From NCBI GenBank assembly GCA_023227965.1, contig JALOCA010000014.1, forward strand, positions 1 through 64,000: 64,000 nt of DNA. The letters are read 5' to 3'. The position numbers and the translations under genes are program-made. This document shows, piece by piece, positions 36,635 to 45,661 of the stretch (position 1 is the first letter of the stretch; each line of letters starts with the position of its first letter). The stretch comes from Lentimicrobiaceae bacterium. Lineage in GTDB: Bacteria; Bacteroidota; Bacteroidia; Bacteroidales; JALOCA01. Below the pieces are notes generated by a model. The model saw only the letters and a program-made list of their open reading frames with translations. It was not told the origin of the DNA and made no database searches.

Positions 36635-38490
36635 GATTTTCCGGTTTCTTTATGCGATTCAATTACAGAGTTTAGCATTTTTTCTGTTTTTGAGGCTCCT
36701 TCTCCCAGCAGAAAGGCGATTTGCTGTACCATTGCCAGGTTTTGTTCTATTACATCATTTACCCTGTTTATCACTTCTTCTTTACGAACTTCCGGAGTAT
36801 ACATATCACGGATAATGGCTCCTACGATTTTGTTCTTCTTAAGTGTAAAAACGGAAACATTCAATAAGCTGTCATTGTTGTGAATATCGCGATTGATAAT
36901 ATCTTCCCCGTTTTCAATTACATAGGAAAAAAGTTTGTAGAATTGGAAGTTGAGAAGGGTCTTTAAATCTGCACCTTTTAATCCCGGAATTACCTCATTT
37001 ATTTCCTTTGCCTCTTCACCCAGAATATTGATAAAGCTTTGGTTTGATTCAAGGATTTTTAGTTTTTCATCTACCAGTACAACTGCTGAAGGTAATTTTT
37101 GCAGCATGGCAGAGGTTTGTTCCAGGGCTTCCTGGGTAGCTTGTTGTTCTTGGCGGGCTAATGTTTCCGACATTTTCAGGGCTTCCTGGGTTTTGGCAAG
37201 TTTTTCATTAGTAATTTTCAGTGTTTTAATATATTCATGTTTACTTTTGAGTGAATAATTATTGCACATATCCGTTTTTGCAAGCCCCTGTGCCACTGCC
37301 ACCGCAAAATGCCTGCACGACTCAAAACCGCAAGAGCTGCATCCTTTTTCACCGGATTCTTCCTTGCCCATAATATTTAATACTTCCTGTATTTTTTCTT
37401 CATCAGGAAAAGGTAAACGCTGGTCGTCATTGGTAAAGCTGCAGCCCAAATCGAGCGATTTATATTTGCTAACATGTGCTGCCCAACTTTTTTTGTCAAA
37501 ATTTTTCAACCTTTTGTTGGCATAATCTACCACGAGTCGTTTTCTGATAAATTTTTTCCCATCATGACTCATTCCTGGCCCCATCATACAGCCTTCGCAA
37601 TAAAATATATTAAAATGCTCACAAATAGCTTCAAGGTTTTGGTCAAATTCTTTTATGGCTTCTATGGTTTCATTTCTTCCTTCTGAGGTTACAATGTTAC
37701 CTGTCAGGAGATTTTCATCGAGACCGGCACATTGCAAAATTCCGTTACTCACGGGAAATAATGCGCCTTTATAGCCCAGAGGAGAGTCGAAATCAGAAAA
37801 TTCGAGTTGACTCTCTTTTATATTAAATATATCAAAAAGTTTGCGTAATTCGGGGAAAGTCAGTGCAACATCAATTTTTGCATCTCCATCGTATCTAAAA
37901 ATTTCTTCTTTTGCAGCAATACAGGGTCCGATAAAAACAATTTTTACTGAGTTTCCATAAAGTTGATGGATAACTTTAGCAGTAGCTATTTTGGGTGAAA
38001 CAAGAGGAGCAAGATTTTCGATTAATTCTGGATAATATTTTTCAACCATTGTAAAAACCGGTGGGCAATTACTTGTAATATAGTACTTTCCTCTGAAGTC
38101 AGAAAACAATTCTGCATATTTATGGGCAACAAGGTCAACTCCGAAGGCTGCCTCAACGACGTATTTGAACCCCATTGCTCTTATCATGGTTACAAATTTC
38201 CGGTAGTCGGTAATATCGTCAAATTCACCCGGAATAGACGGAGAAAGAATTGCGGCAATTTCTTTATTCTGTTGCAACAAATCCATTACTTCACGGGTTG
38301 AGTCCCTGTAACCAATAGCTTGAGTTGGACATGCACGGTAACAGTTACCGCAACCTATACAACGGTCGTGTATTACGGTAGGAAACTCCTGATTGGGCTT
38401 TACTACAATGGCTTTTACCGGGCATGCTCTTACGCAGGCATAACAAACCGTACATTTACTGTTCTCTATCAAAATTAAAGGTGTTGTCAT
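36631..38490 (-). CDS. H-cluster-domain sensor with PAS domain ([FeFe] hydrogenase-like, group C type)
   Basis: A 619-residue soluble protein. Order: two [4Fe-4S] ferredoxin motifs (C13-C24 and C44-C54 regions), an [FeFe] hydrogenase large-subunit-like domain (about 75-350), an Fe-S motif of the form CSSCGFESC...DMC (about 397-424), a coiled coil (about 430-470) and a PAS domain (about 475-570). H-domain loops: TSNCP (139-143), where the catalytic-relay Cys of enzymes is Asn but the cluster ligand C142 remains; GPC (C190); and YCEGCMMGPG, where the first Cys of the enzyme motif CxxGC is Tyr297. It is unlikely to be catalytic, more likely an H2/redox sensor. It lies between a [2Fe-2S] protein gene (16-base gap) and the phosphatase (4-base overlap). 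Confidence 0.88.
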   Translation of the reverse strand: MTTPLILIENSKCTVCYACVRACPVKAIVVKPNQEFPTVIHDRCIGCGNCYRACPTQAIGYRDSTREVMDLLQQNKEIAAILSPSIPGEFDDITDYRKFVTMIRAMGFKYVVEAAFGVDLVAHKYAELFSDFRGKYYITSNCPPVFTMVEKYYPELIENLAPLVSPKIATAKVIHQLYGNSVKIVFIGPCIAAKEEIFRYDGDAKIDVALTFPELRKLFDIFNIKESQLEFSDFDSPLGYKGALFPVSNGILQCAGLDENLLTGNIVTSEGRNETIEAIKEFDQNLEAICEHFNIFYCEGCMMGPGMSHDGKKFIRKRLVVDYANKRLKNFDKKSWAAHVSKYKSLDLGCSFTNDDQRLPFPDEEKIQEVLNIMGKEESGEKGCSSCGFESCRHFAVAVAQGLAKTDMCNNYSLKSKHEYIKTLKITNEKLAKTQEALKMSETLARQEQQATQEALEQTSAMLQKLPSAVVLVDEKLKILESNQSFINILGEEAKEINEVIPGLKGADLKTLLNFQFYKLFSYVIENGEDIINRDIHNNDSLLNVSVFTLKKNKIVGAIIRDMYTPEVRKEEVINRVNDVIEQNLAMVQQIAFLLGEGASKTEKMLNSVIESHKETGKS

Positions 38491-38506
38491 GTGTTTCCCG
38501 CCTAGT

Positions 38507-38755
38507 TTATTTTAAAAAGTATTTTTTTAATATGTCAACAACATTTTCGATATCAAATTTTTCGATTATTTTACCATTTATTGAAATATTGGGACCTTTA
38601 TCACATTGTTTGAAACAATGGGCACCGTGAAAATACACTCTGTCAGTTAACTTATTTTCTGAAAGAAACTGTGTAATCATTTTAACAATATTTTTATTAC
38701 CTCTTGCAAAACAAGAACTTCCTAAACATATTTTAATTTCGTGCCTTTCGCTCAT
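38507..38755 (-). CDS. Thioredoxin-like [2Fe-2S] ferredoxin
   Basis: An 82-residue protein with the thioredoxin-like [2Fe-2S] fold found in NuoE C-terminal domains: CLGSSCFARG (C10, C15) and GAHCFKQCDKGPNISING (C47, C51) give the four ligands in a C-x4-C / C-x3-C spacing. It is the first gene of the leftward arm and may pass electrons to or from the H-cluster sensor encoded next. Homologues of this kind accompany HydABC genes. A minus-strand promoter box lies 33 bases upstream. Confidence 0.82.
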   Translation of the reverse strand: MSERHEIKICLGSSCFARGNKNIVKMITQFLSENKLTDRVYFHGAHCFKQCDKGPNISINGKIIEKFDIENVVDILKKYFLK

Positions 38756-38787
38756 GGCTTATACATGCAGTACTAAAAAATCGAAAA

Positions 38788-38795
38788 TCAAATGT
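38788..38795 (-). promoter_or_regulatory. -7 promoter box of the leftward sensor operon
   Basis: Minus-strand TACATTTG (plus CAAATGTA) matches TAnnTTTG and lies 33 bases before the ATG of the [2Fe-2S] protein gene. No clear TTG at -33. Confidence 0.5.
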
Positions 38796-38951
38796 ATAAA
38801 ATTTATTATCATCGGTTGCGTTTCCCTAATTTTAAAATGTACAATAAAATTATTTTAATTCATTATAAATTACCTAATTTTAAATCACGGATAAATAGTC
38901 ATAAATAATTGAAATTCAGGTAATAAAAAAATGTGTCTGGAGTTTCAATAC

Positions 38952-38967
38952 TGTTATTATTATAACA
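38952..38967. promoter_or_regulatory. Rex-type operator 1 (upstream)
   Basis: TGTTATTATTATAACA is a perfect palindrome in its 6-base arms and has the core TGTTA-N6-TAACA of Rex operators (Clostridia/Thermotogae form TTGTTAA-N4-TTAACAA). It directly abuts operator 2, with 17 bases between centres. Rex itself is encoded at 46799-47416 in the rightward operon. Confidence 0.6.
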
Positions 38968-38985
38968 TTGTTATATTTATAACAA
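38968..38985. promoter_or_regulatory. Rex-type operator 2
   Basis: TTGTTATATTTATAACAA is an 18-base palindrome with 8-base perfect arms, the length and TTGTTA/TAACAA ends expected for a Rex operator. It lies in the divergent region, 30 bases before the rightward -7 box and 68 before the hydC ATG, where bound Rex could repress hydCBA and perhaps also the leftward arm. Confidence 0.72.
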
Positions 38986-39014
38986 ATAAAGTGCAATAAT
39001 AGTTTAGGAATGAT

Positions 39015-39022
39015 TAAATTTG
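39015..39022 (+). promoter_or_regulatory. -7 promoter box of the hydrogenase operon
   Basis: TAAATTTG matches TAnnTTTG and lies 32 bases before the hydC ATG. The Rex-type palindromes lie just upstream, reaching into the expected -33 region or close to it. Confidence 0.55.
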
Positions 39023-39053
39023 TGATGGCAATTTTAAATAAAAAAACGTTTCT

Positions 39054-39518
39054 ATGCATACTTCCATAGAAGAAATAATCAAAAAGCATCTGCGAAACCA
39101 GAAAGATAACCTTATCACTGTTTTACAGGAGATACAGGACGAATTTGGATATATTTCCGAAGAATCGCTCATAAAAGTTGGCGAATACCTGCGAATGCCG
39201 GCAAGCAAAATATATGGTATTGCTACTTTTTACGACCAGTTTCGTTTCGAGCCAAAAGGCAAGCACCATATTTGTATTTGTAGGGGCACAGCCTGCCATG
39301 TAATTAGCTCAGGTACCATTTTACGGGAATTTGAAAAACAATTAAAAATCAAAGCAGGACAAACTACGCGCGACGGTGTATTCAGCCTCGAGGTTGTGCA
39401 ATGTGTGGGTGCCTGCAGTTTGGCTCCGGTAATTTCAATAAATGGTAAATTTTATTCAAAAATAACCCAAACTAGCATTAAGGAAATTATTCAGGAATGT
39501 AAACAAAAGGAGATGTAA
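39054..39518 (+). CDS. hydC: [FeFe] hydrogenase subunit HydC (NuoE-like)
   Basis: A 154-residue NuoE-family protein. An N-terminal four-helix part (1-65, with PASKIYGIATFYDQF) precedes the thioredoxin-like [2Fe-2S] domain with ligands C76, C81, C117 and C121, in the exact C-x4-C / C-x3-C spacing of NuoE. In HydABC enzymes this subunit forms part of the electron path between the FMN of HydB and other clusters. It starts the rightward operon, under the Rex-type operators, and ends 1 base before hydB. Confidence 0.92.
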   Translation: MHTSIEEIIKKHLRNQKDNLITVLQEIQDEFGYISEESLIKVGEYLRMPASKIYGIATFYDQFRFEPKGKHHICICRGTACHVISSGTILREFEKQLKIKAGQTTRDGVFSLEVVQCVGACSLAPVISINGKFYSKITQTSIKEIIQECKQKEM

Positions 39519-39519
39519 C

Positions 39520-41469
39520 ATGGAAACGATAGCATCAAACCCCAACAGTCAGTTCCTGATTAATGAAGTTTTACTTGCCGAAACAGGCGTGTATGCAAAG
39601 GAAATAAATGAAAGACTTTTATTGATCACCCGGAATAAAATTACTCATCCGGTTATTTACATTGGTATGGGTACCTGCGGAAAAGTAGCAGGAGCAGAAT
39701 ACACAAAACAGGCTATTATTCAATATATAGACGAGAAAAAACTCAACGTTGAAGTAATTGAAGTCGGATGTATCGGTTTATGCTCGGCAGAACCTTTAGT
39801 TAACGTACAGTTACCGGGCAAAGCAAGGGTATCTTTTGAAAAAATAACTTCTGATAAGGTGGACACTCTTCTTGATGGCATTTTTAATTATTCTGTACCT
39901 TCTGAATATGTACTCGGGCAGTTTCCGCATGCCAACCATGAGGAGTGGGATGGAGTGCCTTATTTTTTCAACCATCCTTTTTTTGCCACACAAAAAAGAA
40001 TTGTTTTACAGAACTGCGGTATCATTGATCCCTTATCAATAGAGGATTATATCGCAAGAGGGGGATACCGTGCTTTTATAAAAACCATTACAAAGTTTAC
40101 ATCTGAAAAGGTATGTGAAACGGTAGAACAAAGCGGATTGAGGGGAAGAGGCGGTGGCGGTTTTTTTACGGGGGAAAAATGGAAAATTGCCCATTCCTCT
40201 GCCGGAGACGAAAAATTCCTTATTTGTAATGCAGATGAAAGTGATCCCGGAGCCTTTATGGACAGGGCAATCATCGAAGGCGATCCGCACAGGCTGATTG
40301 AGGGTATCGCAATAGCTGCTTATGCCATAGGAGCCACCAAAGCTTTTATCTATATCAGAGCTGAATACATTCTGGCACTTGAACGATTGAAAAAAGCTAT
40401 ATTACAGGCAAAAGAATTCGGATTGTTGGGCGAAAATATTTATAACAGTGGATTTAACCTGCATTTGATTGTGAAACAAGGTGCAGGAGCATTTGTCTGT
40501 GGAGAAGAAACAGCACTTATCAATTCTATTGAGGGAAAACGCGGTCAGCCCCGCTCAAAACCTCCTTACCCAGCAGTAGAAGGATTGTACAATAAACCTA
40601 CTGTGGTAAACAATGTGGAAACCCTTGCCAATATTCCTTCAATTATTGAAAACGGGGCTCTTTGGTTCAACGAAATCGGGACAGGAAATAGTAAGGGAAC
40701 TAAGGTATTTGCCATGACCGGGAAAATCCGGAATGCGGGTTTGGTTGAAATTCCGATGGGAACCACTTTGCGACATATTATTTTTGATATCTGCGATGGA
40801 ATCCGCGAAATGAAAGAATTGAAAGCTGTACACATCGGGGGACCTTCTGGTAGCTGTATTACACCACAAAATCTTGATATAGAAATAGACTATGACTCAC
40901 TTATCGGAATAGGTGCTATCATGGGATCGGGCGGGATGGTTGTGATGGATGAAAATACCTGTATGGTGGATATTGCCAAATACTTTATGAATTTTTTGCA
41001 ACGGGAAAGTTGTGGAAAGTGTATCCCCTGCAGAGAAGGAACCCGAAGGATGCACGAAATACTGGAAAATATTACTAAACGTCCTTCTAATGAGAGTGGA
41101 TATGAAACTCTTGAACGCTTTAAAGGGATTATGCAATTGGAAAGTCTTGCCGAAGTAATCCGTACTACTTCGCTTTGTGGCTTAGGACAAACGGCACCCA
41201 ATCCCTTGCTTAGCACACTTAAATGGTTCAGAGAAGAATATGAAGAACATATTTTTGACAGAAAATGTAAAGCCGGAGTTTGTAAGGATCTTCGTTTGTT
41301 TTATATAGACGTGGATAAATGTACAGGTTGCACTCTTTGTATCAAAAAATGCCCTGCCGATGCCATTATTGGTACACCTCGTTCGCCCCACTTTATTATC
41401 GAAGAAAAATGTACAGGATGTGGAATATGCTATGACATCTGCAAATTTGTTGCTATTTCGGTTAAATAA
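39520..41469 (+). CDS. hydB: [FeFe] hydrogenase subunit HydB (NuoF-like, NAD/FMN-binding)
   Basis: A 649-residue NuoF-family subunit. An N-terminal thioredoxin-like Fe-S region shows C53, C84 and C88. The FMN/NAD part has GLRGRGGGGFFTGEKW (about 208-223), CNADESDPGAFMDR (about 239-252) and GAGAFVCGEETALINSIEG (about 324-342); SLBB region follows; the [4Fe-4S] N3-type motif is ESCGKCIPCREGT (about 500-512). The C-terminus adds two [4Fe-4S] ferredoxin motifs, CTGCTLCIKKC and CTGCGICYDIC, absent from complex I NuoF but typical of HydB. It oxidises or reduces NAD(H) and is the site of flavin-based bifurcation in characterised relatives. Confidence 0.94.
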   Translation: METIASNPNSQFLINEVLLAETGVYAKEINERLLLITRNKITHPVIYIGMGTCGKVAGAEYTKQAIIQYIDEKKLNVEVIEVGCIGLCSAEPLVNVQLPGKARVSFEKITSDKVDTLLDGIFNYSVPSEYVLGQFPHANHEEWDGVPYFFNHPFFATQKRIVLQNCGIIDPLSIEDYIARGGYRAFIKTITKFTSEKVCETVEQSGLRGRGGGGFFTGEKWKIAHSSAGDEKFLICNADESDPGAFMDRAIIEGDPHRLIEGIAIAAYAIGATKAFIYIRAEYILALERLKKAILQAKEFGLLGENIYNSGFNLHLIVKQGAGAFVCGEETALINSIEGKRGQPRSKPPYPAVEGLYNKPTVVNNVETLANIPSIIENGALWFNEIGTGNSKGTKVFAMTGKIRNAGLVEIPMGTTLRHIIFDICDGIREMKELKAVHIGGPSGSCITPQNLDIEIDYDSLIGIGAIMGSGGMVVMDENTCMVDIAKYFMNFLQRESCGKCIPCREGTRRMHEILENITKRPSNESGYETLERFKGIMQLESLAEVIRTTSLCGLGQTAPNPLLSTLKWFREEYEEHIFDRKCKAGVCKDLRLFYIDVDKCTGCTLCIKKCPADAIIGTPRSPHFIIEEKCTGCGICYDICKFVAISVK

Positions 41470-41481
41470 ATATTCAAAGCA

Positions 41482-43206
41482 ATGATCATCAATATAGAAG
41501 TTAATAATAAGTCTATAAAAGCCAAAAGGGGAGAAACCATACTGTCGGCGCTTTCCCGCAATGGAATTTCCATTCCTGTGTTGTGCCATATGGACGGACT
41601 TGATGCTACCGGTTCGTGCCGTATGTGTGTTGTGGAAGTAGAAAACTTACCCAATCTCATTCCTGCCTGCTCATATCCGGTGGAAGAATGGATGAAAATA
41701 TGGACGCATTCTCCTAAGGTAGTCAATGCCCGTAAAACTATAGTGGAATTATTGCTGTCAAACCACCCCGACGATTGTCTGTATTGTGAAAGAAACGGAA
41801 GCTGTGAACTGCAAAATTTTGCTATCGAACTCAATGTAAGAGAAAGGCGTTTTCCGGGTAAAAAAAATAAATACAAAACCGATCCCTCAAGTGCAAGCCT
41901 TGTACGTGACCCTGCCAAATGTGTTTTATGTGGAAGGTGCGTTCGTATGTGCGACGAAATACTCGATATTGCCGCCATTGATTTTATCGGGAGGGGAAAT
42001 AAAAGTCTTATCACCCCTGCACTCAGCAAGCCGCTCAATCTTTCCAACTGTATAAACTGTGGTCAATGTATTATGGTTTGTCCCACAGGTGCCCTGCACG
42101 AAAAAATTCATTTCCGCGAACTCCAGGATGCTCTGCATAATCCTAATCTGCATGTGGTAATTCAATATTCATCTGCTGTACCGATAACACTTGCCGATGA
42201 ATTTGGCATAAAGCCCGGAAAGGATATTCATGGTAAACTTAATGCCGCTTTACGGAAAATCGGGTTTGATAAAGTGTTCGAAACGGCTTTTGCAGTTGAC
42301 CTTTCCATCATTGAGCAAAGTGAAGAATTGATTCAGCGACTGCAGAACAAAGAAAAACTGCCCATGTTTACCAGTTGTTGCCCGGGTTGGATAAAATATA
42401 TCGAACAGTTTAGTCCTGATTTTATTGAAAATATTTCCACCTGCAAGTCGCCCCAGCAGATGTTGGGTGCAGTGTTGAACAGTTATTATGCCGAAATCCA
42501 GAATATACCTGCAGAAAAAATTTACAGTGTTTCGGTGATGCCCTGTACTGCCAAGAAATTTGAAGCCCAACGTGAACAAATGACACACAAAGGCATTTCT
42601 GATGTGGATGCCGTTCTTACAACCCGTGAATTGATAAAACTCATCACTTTAAATGGGATTAATATTACCCAATGCGAACCCGAACTTCCTGATCTCCCGT
42701 TCCGGAACAGAAGCAGTGCAGGTAAAATAGTAAGTGCAAGTGGTGGAATGCTCGAAGCAGTATTGCGAACAATATACTTTAAACTTACAGGGAAAGAATT
42801 ACCCGGTTTAAAAATTAATGAAATAAGAGGAAGCAAGGGGTACAAGGAAGCAAAATTAAAAATTGGAAACCATGTTCTTGGCGTAGCTGCCGTAAATGGG
42901 ATGGGCTCTGTACGCAAATTGCTTAACGAACTTGCCAACGGACGAAATGATCTGCATTTTATTGAAGTGATGGCTTGCCCCGGAGGTTGCATTAATGGTG
43001 GCGGGCAGCCTCTTTATAAAGACATCGCTACATTAAAAAACCGGGCAAAATCTTTGTATGATGCCGATGAAATTGAATCTATCAGGGTTGCACACAAAAA
43101 TACCGGGGTTAATGAACTATACCAAAACTTTTTTACGACTCCGCTTAGCGAAAAATGCCAGCAATATTTGCATACCACTTATAAAAAACGTGAAGTACTT
43201 TTATAA
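41482..43206 (+). CDS. hydA: Catalytic [FeFe] hydrogenase HydA (group A, NADH-linked)
   Basis: A 574-residue catalytic subunit making or consuming H2. Order: plant-type [2Fe-2S] (C35, C47, C50, C63 region), His-ligated [4Fe-4S] motif HPDDCLYCERNGSC (about 93-107), two [4Fe-4S] clusters CVLCGRCVRMC and CINCGQCIMVC (about 149-204), then the H-cluster domain. All three signatures are complete: TSCCPGW with proton-relay C299 and ligand C300, MPCTAKKFE with C355, and VMACPGGCINGGGQP with C499 and C503. Position numbers equal those of C. pasteurianum CpI, which has the same length. With HydB and HydC this forms a trimeric, probably electron-bifurcating, NADH/ferredoxin hydrogenase. Maturases HydEFG are not encoded here. 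Confidence 0.96.
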   Translation: MIINIEVNNKSIKAKRGETILSALSRNGISIPVLCHMDGLDATGSCRMCVVEVENLPNLIPACSYPVEEWMKIWTHSPKVVNARKTIVELLLSNHPDDCLYCERNGSCELQNFAIELNVRERRFPGKKNKYKTDPSSASLVRDPAKCVLCGRCVRMCDEILDIAAIDFIGRGNKSLITPALSKPLNLSNCINCGQCIMVCPTGALHEKIHFRELQDALHNPNLHVVIQYSSAVPITLADEFGIKPGKDIHGKLNAALRKIGFDKVFETAFAVDLSIIEQSEELIQRLQNKEKLPMFTSCCPGWIKYIEQFSPDFIENISTCKSPQQMLGAVLNSYYAEIQNIPAEKIYSVSVMPCTAKKFEAQREQMTHKGISDVDAVLTTRELIKLITLNGINITQCEPELPDLPFRNRSSAGKIVSASGGMLEAVLRTIYFKLTGKELPGLKINEIRGSKGYKEAKLKIGNHVLGVAAVNGMGSVRKLLNELANGRNDLHFIEVMACPGGCINGGGQPLYKDIATLKNRAKSLYDADEIESIRVAHKNTGVNELYQNFFTTPLSEKCQQYLHTTYKKREVLL

Positions 43207-43215
43207 ATCAGCAAT

Positions 43216-45225
43216 ATGATCAGTACATCCGATAAAAAACATCTTGTTTACACCATCAAAGAAAAATGTAGGGTTTGCTATACCTGTGTCAGGGAATGTC
43301 CTTCTAAAGCCATAAAAATCATTCATGGGCAGGCAGAAGTAATTTCAGACCGGTGCGTTGCCTGCGGAAATTGCATAAAAGTTTGCAGCCAGTATGCAAA
43401 AGTTTTTCGGAAAGATATTGCACAAATGTTTACACTTCTTGATGCCGAGGAAAAAGTTATAGCCATGATTGCACCGAGTTTCCCTGCTGAATTTAGTGAG
43501 TTTGAGAATTATCAGACGTTTATTGGAATGGTACGTGCACTGGGATTTTATAAGGTAGTAGAAGTGGCTTTCGGCGCCGACCTTGTAGCCATGCAGTACA
43601 AGAAAATACTGCTAAACCGGAATGCAGTTCCCTGTATAACATCTGATTGCCCCGCAATTGTATCGTATATCGAAAAATACCATCCCGATTTAATATCTAA
43701 CTTGGCTCCGATAATTTCGCCTATGGTGGCGATGAACAGGGTGGTAAGAAACAAATATGGCAGCGATGTGAAAATTGTTTTTATCGGACCCTGTATAGCT
43801 AAAAAAGCCGAATCGGAAGAAATTGACTGTGTGATTACTTTTCGCGAATTGCGGGAAGTTTTCAAAATGAAGAATATCAGCACTCAAAATACAATAGCTT
43901 CGGTATTTGATCCTCCGCTGGGAGGGAAAGGAGGGATTTTTCCTGTAAATCGTGGATTATTGCGCACAATTGATATTGAAGAGGATATCCTTGATGGAAA
44001 CATCGTTGTTGCCGAGGGAAGAAACAATTTTCAGGAAGCTATTCGCGAATTTGAAGCCAAATTGGTGGAACAGGAACACCTTGAACTGTTGTGCTGCGAT
44101 GGTTGTATTATGGGACCAGGAATGTCACCTTATCCGTTCTTTTCAGGAAACAGTCATCGTTTTACTAAAAAATCGAGGGTAAGGAAATATGTTTTACAGA
44201 AACTCGAAAAATTCGACCTGATGGAGTGGGAAAGAAATGTGAGAGAGTTTGCTGGTATTGATTTTTCGAAAACATTTGTAAACCATGATATGCGCCCAAA
44301 TAAACCTCCAAAACAACAAATAGATGAGGTTTATATAAGTATGGGGAAAACAAATCCCCAGGATCATCTCGATTGCGGAGTTTGCGGATATGATTCCTGC
44401 GAAGAACATGCCATCGCAATAATAAAAGGACTTGCCGAGGTTGAAATGTGTTTGCCCTATGCAATTGAAAAATTACATAATTCTGTAAGAGAGCTTAATG
44501 ATTCAAATGCAAAGTTAGCTTCTGCTCAACAGGCATTGAAACAGAGCGAAAAATTGGCAAGTCTTGGACAGCTTTCGGCAGGAATTGCTCATGAACTGAA
44601 CAATCCGCTTGGAGTAATTACCATGTACAGTAATATTTTAAAAGATGATGCACTCGAAAACGACCCTATAAGAAAAGATCTTGAGCTTATAGTTGATCAG
44701 GCTGACCGTTGTAAAAAAATTGTCAGCGGTCTGCTTAATTTTGCACGCAAAAACCAGGTGAATTTTGAAGAATTGAATGTGAATAAACTTATGGAGAAAA
44801 GTATCAGCTCGGTAATTGTGCCTAAAAATGTGAAAATTTCACTCAATACGATTAATAAAAACCCGATAGGGATGCTTGACAAAGATCAAATGACACAAGT
44901 GTTTACCAACCTGATTAAAAATGCGGTAGAAGCTATGCCATCCGGCGGAAAAATCAGTATTACCATTAACGATACAAACGATGAGATGCTGTTCAGCGTT
45001 TCGGACTCAGGTACGGGTATTGCTCCTGAAAATATGGGAAAACTTTTCACTCCCTTCTTTACAACCAAAGGCATAGGAAAAGGTACCGGATTGGGCTTGC
45101 CTATCATCTATGGTATAGTGAAAATGCACAAAGGCAGCATAGTAGTAAATTCAAATAATAACCCTGAAAAAGGTTCCACAGGAACAACTTTCAAAATAAC
45201 ATTACCAAGAGTTCACACTGATTAA
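43216..45225 (+). CDS. H-cluster-domain sensor histidine kinase ([FeFe] group C1-like)
   Basis: A 669-residue fusion. Two ferredoxin motifs (about 16-62) precede a hydrogenase-like H-domain (about 75-345) with TSDCP (142-146; Asp144 in place of the relay Cys, ligand C145 kept), GPC (C193) and CCDGCIMGPG (C293, C297). Then an Fe-S motif CGVCGYDSC...EMC (about 393-415), a coiled coil, HisKA with SAGIAHELNNPLGVITMYS (H-box, about 453-471) and HATPase with NLIKNAVEAMPSGG, DSGTGI and GTGLGLPI. All kinase motifs are intact. I infer that H2 or redox state read at the H-domain controls autophosphorylation, with the next two gene products as partners. Starts 9 bases after hydA. Confidence 0.92.
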   Translation: MISTSDKKHLVYTIKEKCRVCYTCVRECPSKAIKIIHGQAEVISDRCVACGNCIKVCSQYAKVFRKDIAQMFTLLDAEEKVIAMIAPSFPAEFSEFENYQTFIGMVRALGFYKVVEVAFGADLVAMQYKKILLNRNAVPCITSDCPAIVSYIEKYHPDLISNLAPIISPMVAMNRVVRNKYGSDVKIVFIGPCIAKKAESEEIDCVITFRELREVFKMKNISTQNTIASVFDPPLGGKGGIFPVNRGLLRTIDIEEDILDGNIVVAEGRNNFQEAIREFEAKLVEQEHLELLCCDGCIMGPGMSPYPFFSGNSHRFTKKSRVRKYVLQKLEKFDLMEWERNVREFAGIDFSKTFVNHDMRPNKPPKQQIDEVYISMGKTNPQDHLDCGVCGYDSCEEHAIAIIKGLAEVEMCLPYAIEKLHNSVRELNDSNAKLASAQQALKQSEKLASLGQLSAGIAHELNNPLGVITMYSNILKDDALENDPIRKDLELIVDQADRCKKIVSGLLNFARKNQVNFEELNVNKLMEKSISSVIVPKNVKISLNTINKNPIGMLDKDQMTQVFTNLIKNAVEAMPSGGKISITINDTNDEMLFSVSDSGTGIAPENMGKLFTPFFTTKGIGKGTGLGLPIIYGIVKMHKGSIVVNSNNNPEKGSTGTTFKITLPRVHTD

Positions 45226-45268
45226 CAATAAAAATACAACTGGATAATAAAAATTAAAATTTAATGAT

Positions 45269-45658
45269 ATGGCTAAAAAAAATATATTAATCGTTGATGA
45301 TGATATTGATTATCTGTTTCAGATGAAAACGAAAGTGGAACAATTCGGATTTTCTACCATCACTGCCGAAAGCCAGAAAGAAGCCGAACAGATAATAGAA
45401 ACTACCAAACCGGACCTTGCTATTCTTGACCTGATGATGGAAAATGACGACAGCGGTTTCATTCTCAGTTATAAAATCAAGAAAAAATATCCGGATGTAC
45501 CCATAATAATTGCTACAGCGGTAACTGCAGAAACCGGTATGACTTTCGACGTAAGGGCAGAGGAAGATAAAGTTTGGATAAAAGCCGATCTTTTCCTCGA
45601 TAAAGGGATTCGTGCCGACCAGCTACAGCGCGAAATCAACAAATTGTTAAAAATATAA
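45269..45658 (+). CDS. Stand-alone receiver-domain response regulator
   Basis: A 129-residue single receiver domain: acidic pair in ILIVDDDIDY (about 6-15), phospho-acceptor Asp in LAILDLMMENDDSG (about 50-63), and a C-terminal KADLFLDKGI where the conserved Lys lies. There is no output domain. It lies between the H-cluster kinase and the receiver-kinase hybrid, 3 bases before the latter, so it is probably the direct phosphate acceptor or shuttle in the relay. Confidence 0.9.
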   Translation: MAKKNILIVDDDIDYLFQMKTKVEQFGFSTITAESQKEAEQIIETTKPDLAILDLMMENDDSGFILSYKIKKKYPDVPIIIATAVTAETGMTFDVRAEEDKVWIKADLFLDKGIRADQLQREINKLLKI

Positions 45659-45661
45659 AAA

